A DNA stretch of 11,346 nt. Origin: Lachnospiraceae bacterium (lineage in GTDB: Bacteria > Bacillota_A > Clostridia > Lachnospirales > Lachnospiraceae). Position 1 is the stretch's first letter. The number at the start of each line of letters is the position of its first letter. Shown here piece after piece: positions 6,934 to 11,346 of this stretch. The stretch covers positions 1 to 11,346 of the forward strand of contig JAFRYJ010000210.1 of assembly GCA_017437705.1 (NCBI GenBank). The letters are read 5' to 3'. The notes under the pieces are model-generated. The model had not been told where the DNA came from. It saw only the letters and a program-made list of their open reading frames with translations, and did no database searches. The position numbers and the translations under genes were made by a program.

Positions 6934-7401
6934 TTATTTCTTATTCTTCTTTTTATTCTTCTTTGCTTTTTTGTCGTCCTTGATCTGGGTGCCGTGGATG
7001 GCTGTGATCTTTGTGATATAGATGCCGCTGATGGAGGCCCTTACCTCCTGTTTAACGGGGATCAGGTCGAAAAGATTCGGCTCGCTGATAAGGTTCATGA
7101 TCCTGGCCCCGATCTTTGCCTTAACGATAGGCACTTTTGCCATCTTGTTGAGCCTGGGAACGGCGTCCATGATGCTCTGGGGAAAGTCTGCGTCCTTCAT
7201 ACGCATTTTCTTTTTATCTATGACAAGTATCGTATATGTCTGAGCCGCGGCCTCGATCTTGGGTGCGTTCTCAGCCATTTTCTTCTGCTGTTTTCTTCCG
7301 TAGAAATAGAGACCCGTGAATGCGGCGACCAGAATGCCGAGGACTACGAATATTACGATCCAGACGGGTGATATTGCCAGATATAAAGGAATATAGTTCA
7401 A
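6934..7401 (-). CDS. Small single-pass membrane protein of unknown function
   Basis: I do not recognise this 155-residue protein. Residues 10-34 form one hydrophobic segment (PVWIVIFVVLGILVAAF and onward) followed by GRKQQKK, the positive-inside pattern that would place the remainder in the cytoplasm. The middle (about 48-135) looks like a compact mixed alpha/beta domain with TYTILVIDKKKMRM and PNLFDLIPVKQEV. The tail is extremely basic, with 10 lysines in the last 15 residues, suggesting contact with acidic lipid or nucleic acid. The start is TTG 7401, with AAGGAGG at 7410-7416 on the complement and 8 bases of spacing. The next ATG would remove the membrane segment. It lies 42 bases after the acyltransferase gene on the same strand with no promoter or terminator between, so the two are probably co-transcribed and may both act at the membrane. 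Confidence 0.75.
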   Translation of the reverse strand: MNYIPLYLAISPVWIVIFVVLGILVAAFTGLYFYGRKQQKKMAENAPKIEAAAQTYTILVIDKKKMRMKDADFPQSIMDAVPRLNKMAKVPIVKAKIGARIMNLISEPNLFDLIPVKQEVRASISGIYITKITAIHGTQIKDDKKAKKNKKKNKK

Positions 7402-7443
7402 TTTCCTGCCCTCCTTATTATCAATAAAACACTGAAGATTCTA

Positions 7444-8172
7444 TCATTTACCGACGGCGTTATCAAGCATTTCCTGAATGATGCCCTGAACAAAAGGCGC
7501 CATAGCTTTCTTCTGCTCCTCGGTAAGCTCCTCCATATATATGGGCTTTCCGATGGTGACGGTAACGGGACCGCTCTTAAGCCAGGGCTTGTGATCGTCG
7601 AAGATGGCAGCCGTACCCGTCATGCCAATGGGAACGACAGGGCAGCCGGTCTTCTTAGCTATCTTGAAGCTGCCTTCCTTGAAGGGGTTCATCTCGCCGG
7701 TCTTTGAACGGGTCCCCTCGGGGTAGATGAGGACGCTGATGCCTTCCTTAACGAGCTCCGTCGCCTGCTGTATGGCGCGGACATTGCTCCTTATGTCCTT
7801 CCTGTCAATGAAGACGCATCTCATAAGCATCATCCACCAGGCGAAGATCGGGAATTTTTTAAAGTATTCTTTCGCTATGATGGCCGTGGGCGCCTTGCAC
7901 AGGGGATGGCCGATTATCAGATCGAAAAACCCGTTGTGATTGCCTACATACAGGACCGCACCGTCCTGAGGTATATTCTCCCTGCCGGTTATCGTGACTT
8001 TAGCTCCGCTTATGAGTGTAAGGGCTTTGAAACCGAAACGCACCACCGCGTTGGAACCCATAAGCTTTGCTCTCTTGCTGAAGATACCTACGATCAGCAT
8101 GATGAGCTGCAGTAAAAGGCTTACAGTAAGATAGACCGTCAGAAAAAGGACTGCAATTATGAACCGTATCAT
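7444..8172 (-). CDS. plsC: 1-acyl-sn-glycerol-3-phosphate acyltransferase (PlsC family)
   Basis: A 242-residue membrane-associated acyltransferase that converts lysophosphatidate to phosphatidate, the second acylation step of phospholipid synthesis. All four family motifs are visible: the catalytic HX4D as NHNGFFD (H79, D84); VFIDRKD (120-126); the glycerol-phosphate-binding YPEGTRS (150-156); and PVVPIG (178-183). Residues 2-31 form an N-terminal hydrophobic segment that anchors it to the inner face of the membrane. Length is typical. The start ATG 8172 has GGGAGG (8180-8185 on the complement) 7 bases upstream. It is the first gene of a two-gene unit with the small membrane protein gene and is driven by a divergent promoter. 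A relative acting on another lysolipid cannot be excluded. Confidence 0.92.
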   Translation of the reverse strand: MIRFIIAVLFLTVYLTVSLLLQLIMLIVGIFSKRAKLMGSNAVVRFGFKALTLISGAKVTITGRENIPQDGAVLYVGNHNGFFDLIIGHPLCKAPTAIIAKEYFKKFPIFAWWMMLMRCVFIDRKDIRSNVRAIQQATELVKEGISVLIYPEGTRSKTGEMNPFKEGSFKIAKKTGCPVVPIGMTGTAAIFDDHKPWLKSGPVTVTIGKPIYMEELTEEQKKAMAPFVQGIIQEMLDNAVGK

Positions 8173-8207
8173 TTAAAAGCCTCCCGTGATAAGAATTCAC
8201 TCTTTAC

Positions 8208-8238
8208 ATAATACCACAACTTAAATTGCGGGTGTCAA
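8208..8238 (-). promoter_or_regulatory. Promoter for the acyltransferase operon
   Basis: On the minus strand a perfect TTGACA (8233-8238) is followed after 19 bases by TATTAT (8208-8213), with TG plus one base directly before it. The spacing is long, but the perfect -35 and extended -10 compensate. The transcript would start about 30 bases before the ATG. Confidence 0.55.
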
Positions 8239-8251
8239 TTTTCAGCAGGCA

Positions 8252-8280
8252 TTTATCGCCATTTATGTTTATGGTATAAT
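8252..8280 (+). promoter_or_regulatory. Promoter for the membrane-anchored propeller-like protein gene
   Basis: A consensus extended -10 TGGTATAAT (8272-8280) lies 17 bases after a poor -35 TTTATC (8252-8257). Such promoters commonly rely on the TG element or an activator. The predicted start near 8287 gives a leader of about 65 bases to the ATG at 8352. It faces away from the acyltransferase promoter. Confidence 0.6.
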
Positions 8281-8316
8281 CTTTTAACAGGGCCCCGGTG
8301 CGGAGGACCCGGAAAC

Positions 8317-8355
8317 TTGAGGAAAATACCGAAAGCGAAAGCATCATATATATGA
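8317..8355 (+). CDS. Possible 12-residue leader peptide coupled to the next gene
   Basis: GGAGG (8302-8306) is placed 10 bases before a TTG that opens a 12-codon frame reading MRKIPKAKASYI. Its TGA overlaps the ATG of the long downstream gene as ATGA (8352-8355). The downstream ATG has no ribosome binding site of its own, so translation by coupling from this leader would explain the arrangement. Evidence is positional only; the frame is short enough to be chance. Confidence 0.3.
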   Translation: MRKIPKAKASYI

Positions 8356-10856
8356 AAACACTTAAGAAGATCGCGATACCGGCTGCAGTTTTTATTGTGG
8401 CCTTCGTGGCAGCGATATTTATATTCAGGTTAATACTGAACAGGAGCTCGGATGAGAACGAGGCTGTGTCCGAAGGAGCCGATATGCCTGTTATAACCGC
8501 CGATATAGACGGTTACGAGATCAACAGGCTGTACGGCTTCAGGAGCTCCGTTTCGCCGGGCACGCTGAGGGACAGCATCGTTCCCTTCACCGGAGACACC
8601 ATGAAATTCCGTGTCACCGGGAATATTTCGGATATTAAGAGCATCACCTATACGATCACCTCGGTGGATACCCAGGAGAGGATCGAGAAGGGCAAGATCA
8701 CGAAATTCGACAAGGAAGAGGACGGCCTTTCCTTTACCGTGGACACGGAAGGAAAGGCTGAGAAGGGTGTTGAATACTGCCTCACGTTCAATATCCAGAA
8801 GGCCGGCGACGTCAATTATTATTACTATACCCGACTTATCCAGGGCATTAATCCGGGCATCAAGAGGATGCTCCGCTTTGCGACGGACTTCAGCGACAAG
8901 ACCTTTGACAAGTCTCTGGTGTCAACGGTGGCATCGTATATGATCGATACGGGAGCATCATCCACGGATCTTTCGGATATCGGAATAACAGCCACAGGCG
9001 AGCTGCTGGTGTGGTACGGCATGTATCCGAATCATGCCGGTGATGTGCACATCACGATCAAGGACATGGACGAGAAGAGCATGCAGATCGTGCTGCGCTA
9101 TCTTATAACCACCGACGCCATCGAGGAGAGCAACAATACCTACAGCATTTATGAATATTACTATCTCCAGTACGACACCGAAGAGGAGGTGATGAACCTT
9201 TTAAGCTACAACAGGACCATGTCGCCGGCTTACGACATGGGCACTGATGCGGTGGACGAAAACGGCATCGCCCTGGGCATCACAGACGAGAAGAATATCT
9301 CATGGAGGGAGGCCGCAGGCGAAGACAGCCACTATATCGCATTTACCCACGGGACGAACGTGTACCTTTACGATCTGAAGGACAACGTTTTGTGCAAGGC
9401 CTTCGGTTTCAGCGACGCCCTGGCCAGGAGCATGTACAACACAAAGATCCTCCGGGTCAATACCGACGGCAGCATGTATTTCCTCGTGTATGGGTATATG
9501 CCCGGCGGCATGAGGGCAGGCAGCGTCGGAACTTCACTGTATAAATATACGATGGAAGACAACGCCTGCAGGGAGATCGTCTACATCCCTTCGAACAAGG
9601 CCTACCCCAGGCTTATAAGGGAGATGGACAGGCTCTCCTTCATGTCCGGCGACGGCCAGCTCTATGTGATGGCCGGGGACAACGTCTACAACATCGATTA
9701 TGACGGCAGGGAATACATCTCGCTTATCAGCGGCCTTTCGAACTACGATTATGCGGTGTCCGGCGACGGCATGCAGCTGGCGCTTTACAACAACGATACC
9801 GCGGAAGGCCTGAAGGGCTACAGGATAATAAACCTGGACGACGGCCAGATAAAGGAGATAACACTGCCCGAGGGCGAGAAGGGCATCAGCTTCATCGGCT
9901 TCTACGGCAACGACATAGTCTACGCCATGGTGGCGGAGATGAACAATGTAGAGGACGGCGGGCTGGATCTCTATTACAAGGAGGTCGACATAGTCGACAA
10001 GGATTTCAACGTTCTTAAAGTATACAGGAAAGAGGGCGAGCTCCTTACCGGCATTGTGATGGACGAGAATTCCATCAGGATCGACCTGATGAAAAAGGAA
10101 GGCTCGGCTTATAAGAAGACCGGCACGGAATACCTTCTGAACAACAGGCCCGATACGGACGGCGATGTAAGCATAAAGGATGTTTACAACAGGACCATGG
10201 GCACCGTCAAATACCTGGGAATATCGGACGACGACATTCCGGACACCGATCCCATCTTCCTGACGGCCAGAGAGCTCAAGCCGGAGAGCAATGATGTCTT
10301 AAGCATCACGGAGCTTGAGAATGCCGTGTATTATTACGTTCATTCGGGAGGGACCATCGCGGATGAATTCTCTGATCCTTCGAAGGCCATCAACTACTGC
10401 AAGGACGTTCCCTCCGGCTCCGTAACCGATACCGACAACAGGGTCATCTGGGAGAACACGTCCCTTTCGGGCTACAGGGAGAGGTTCATCCAGTCCATCC
10501 GGCAGGGCGATATGCAGGGCGAGATCATACGCGCGCTCATGAGGTTCGAGGACATCGAAGGCGATCCCGTAATAAACAGGAACAAGTCCATGGGAGAGAA
10601 CATGGAGGCCAATCTGAAGGATAAGAAGATCATCAGGCTGACGGGTCTCACACTTGATGATGTGCTTTACTTCGTGGACAAGGGCCACCCCGTGGTGGGC
10701 AAATACAAGGACGGCGGATACGTTCTCATCGTCGGATACGATTATAATTACTTCTATGGCGCGGATCCGGAGACCGGCGAGATAATGGACTGGAACCGGG
10801 AGTCCTACTCGGAGGAATTCGAGGCTCAGGGAAACATCTTTATAACGTATTATTAA
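8352..10856 (+). CDS. Membrane-anchored extracytoplasmic protein with degenerate C39-like C-terminal domain
   Basis: An 834-residue protein I cannot name. MKTLKK followed by a hydrophobic segment at about residues 7-30 anchors it. No lipobox is seen, so it is an uncleaved anchor or signal with the bulk outside. Residues about 45-165 look like beta-sandwich sequence. The middle (about 310-590) has recurring strand-plus-Gly-Asp patterns such as SGDGQLYVMAGDNVYNIDYDG and VSGDGMQLALYNND, typical of propeller folds. The last 130-140 residues resemble a C39/papain-like peptidase, with HPVVGKYKDGGYVLIVGYD and ADPETGE. The usual catalytic His position in GGH is tyrosine (Y790 by this count), and no Cys sits before the expected helix, so it is probably inactive and binds or scaffolds. 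Start: ATG 8352 lacks a site and may be coupled to a leader. GTG 8298 in frame would add 18 residues but leaves only about 11 bases of leader. Confidence 0.8.
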   Translation: MKTLKKIAIPAAVFIVAFVAAIFIFRLILNRSSDENEAVSEGADMPVITADIDGYEINRLYGFRSSVSPGTLRDSIVPFTGDTMKFRVTGNISDIKSITYTITSVDTQERIEKGKITKFDKEEDGLSFTVDTEGKAEKGVEYCLTFNIQKAGDVNYYYYTRLIQGINPGIKRMLRFATDFSDKTFDKSLVSTVASYMIDTGASSTDLSDIGITATGELLVWYGMYPNHAGDVHITIKDMDEKSMQIVLRYLITTDAIEESNNTYSIYEYYYLQYDTEEEVMNLLSYNRTMSPAYDMGTDAVDENGIALGITDEKNISWREAAGEDSHYIAFTHGTNVYLYDLKDNVLCKAFGFSDALARSMYNTKILRVNTDGSMYFLVYGYMPGGMRAGSVGTSLYKYTMEDNACREIVYIPSNKAYPRLIREMDRLSFMSGDGQLYVMAGDNVYNIDYDGREYISLISGLSNYDYAVSGDGMQLALYNNDTAEGLKGYRIINLDDGQIKEITLPEGEKGISFIGFYGNDIVYAMVAEMNNVEDGGLDLYYKEVDIVDKDFNVLKVYRKEGELLTGIVMDENSIRIDLMKKEGSAYKKTGTEYLLNNRPDTDGDVSIKDVYNRTMGTVKYLGISDDDIPDTDPIFLTARELKPESNDVLSITELENAVYYYVHSGGTIADEFSDPSKAINYCKDVPSGSVTDTDNRVIWENTSLSGYRERFIQSIRQGDMQGEIIRALMRFEDIEGDPVINRNKSMGENMEANLKDKKIIRLTGLTLDDVLYFVDKGHPVVGKYKDGGYVLIVGYDYNYFYGADPETGEIMDWNRESYSEEFEAQGNIFITYY

Positions 10857-10868
10857 AACGAGGAGGCT

Positions 10869-10895
10869 TTGCGCCTGAACGGCACATACCTATGA
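10869..10895 (+). CDS. Possible 8-residue leader frame before the transporter-domain fragment
   Basis: GAGGAGG (10860-10866) is followed closely by a TTG frame reading MRLNGTYL. Its TGA (10893-10895) overlaps an ATG (10892-10894) as ATGA. The site-to-start gap is short (2-5 bases depending on which GAGG pairs). Reported because it repeats the layout seen before the previous gene. Low confidence. Confidence 0.2.
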   Translation: MRLNGTYL

Positions 10896-10964
10896 ATTCC
10901 GCAGAAACAGTAAAAAACAGGGAAAAAACAATAATAAAGACCGGGATTATACGGCATCACCCTG

Positions 10965-11231
10965 ATGGGCATAGGCATATATGCCATGTACTGGTCTGAC
11001 GAAAGAACGATGACGATCCTGGATAATGTGACCGATGTGGTAATGAACCACGACGGCATACTGCAGATCCACGGCTTTAAGGCCGATCATGATACAAAAC
11101 GCATCAGCGCGGATGTGGTATTTGATTTTTCGGTGACGGATATAAAGGCTTCCCGCGACAATATATTAAAGGATCTGCGGGAGATGTATCCGGACTATGA
11201 AATTAATGTGATAATGGATGTGGATGTGTAA
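10965..11231 (+). CDS. Orphan C-terminal domain of a cation diffusion facilitator, probably a broken gene
   Basis: An 88-residue frame matching the cytoplasmic C-terminal (dimerisation/metal-sensing) domain of cation diffusion facilitators, particularly the Clostridia style. IGIYAMYW corresponds to the strand after the last membrane helix, then MNHDGILQIHGF (27-38), DVVFDF (50-55) and the closing YPDYEINVIMDVDV. The transporter's six-helix membrane domain, about 280 residues, is absent. Upstream, an ATG at 10892 opens another frame (MNSAETVKNREKTIIKTG and onward). That frame would join this one to give one hydrophobic segment plus the domain if a single base were removed between 10938 and 10953, for example in GGG 10942-10945. 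ATG 10965 has no ribosome binding site. Either a decayed fragment or a sequencing slip in a small one-helix protein. Function as a metal transporter is excluded. Confidence 0.6.
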   Translation: MGIGIYAMYWSDERTMTILDNVTDVVMNHDGILQIHGFKADHDTKRISADVVFDFSVTDIKASRDNILKDLREMYPDYEINVIMDVDV

Positions 11232-11260
11232 TAGACAAAAAAACAAAACTGTGCTATTGT
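11232..11260 (+). promoter_or_regulatory. Promoter for the tRNA-Pro gene
   Basis: TAGACA (11232-11237), 17 bases, then TATTGT (11255-11260), with TG plus one base just before the -10 (11252-11254). The predicted start falls a few bases before the mature tRNA end at 11273, as expected for a tRNA transcription unit. Overlap with the preceding stop codon shows how tightly packed the region is. Confidence 0.5.
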
Positions 11261-11272
11261 AGCATTTGACAT

Positions 11273-11346
<74 letters not shown>

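Noticed and set aside
6907..7371. Open plus-strand frame opposite the small membrane protein gene
   Set aside because: It begins inside the terminator hairpin and lacks a binding site. The minus-strand reading has a good site, a membrane segment and a basic tail, so it is the real gene.

Overview
The window reads as ordinary chromosome from a Gram-positive anaerobe of the Clostridia, most likely Lachnospiraceae. This rests on strong AGGAGG-type ribosome binding sites, several TTG starts, compact hairpin terminators, roughly balanced GC, and protein styles (a metal-transporter C-terminal domain, a membrane-anchored beta-propeller-like protein) that I associate with that family. The taxonomic call is an inference. 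I see no phage, insertion sequence, CRISPR array or obvious island, and no gene-free stretch longer than about 180 bases.

Left part (1-3754): the 3' portion of a peptide/nickel-type ABC transporter ATPase ends in a strong terminator. It is followed by an M20-family metallohydrolase (closest in style to the YgeY group) and an M81/MlrC-family metallohydrolase. Each of the two has its own plausible promoter. Together they look like an uptake-and-hydrolysis locus for peptides or N-acyl/N-carbamoyl compounds, although the substrate cannot be read from sequence. A symmetrical hairpin at 3727-3749 closes this block and also the convergent dehydrogenase gene.

Middle (3787-6920): a medium-chain zinc dehydrogenase on the minus strand lies back to back with a TetR-type regulator on the plus strand, a classic regulator/target pair. 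The dehydrogenase keeps its catalytic zinc ligands but has lost the four-cysteine structural zinc lobe. Next comes a tRNA CCA-adding enzyme starting at TTG, with a good promoter, ending at a hairpin shared with the next convergent operon.

Right part (6934-11346): a minus-strand two-gene operon holds a PlsC-type lysophosphatidate acyltransferase followed by a small single-pass membrane protein of unknown function. Diverging from it is a gene for an 834-residue membrane-anchored extracytoplasmic protein. Its C-terminus resembles a C39/papain-like domain without recognisable catalytic Cys and His. Downstream lies an unusual remnant: the cytoplasmic C-terminal domain of a cation diffusion facilitator without its transporter domain, with signs of a one-base frameshift near its start. 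The window ends exactly at the discriminator base of a tRNA-Pro (CGG) gene.

The least explained items are the degenerate C39-like surface protein, the orphan transporter domain, and two short TTG-initiated leader frames. Each leader ends in an ATGA overlap with the putative start of the gene after it.
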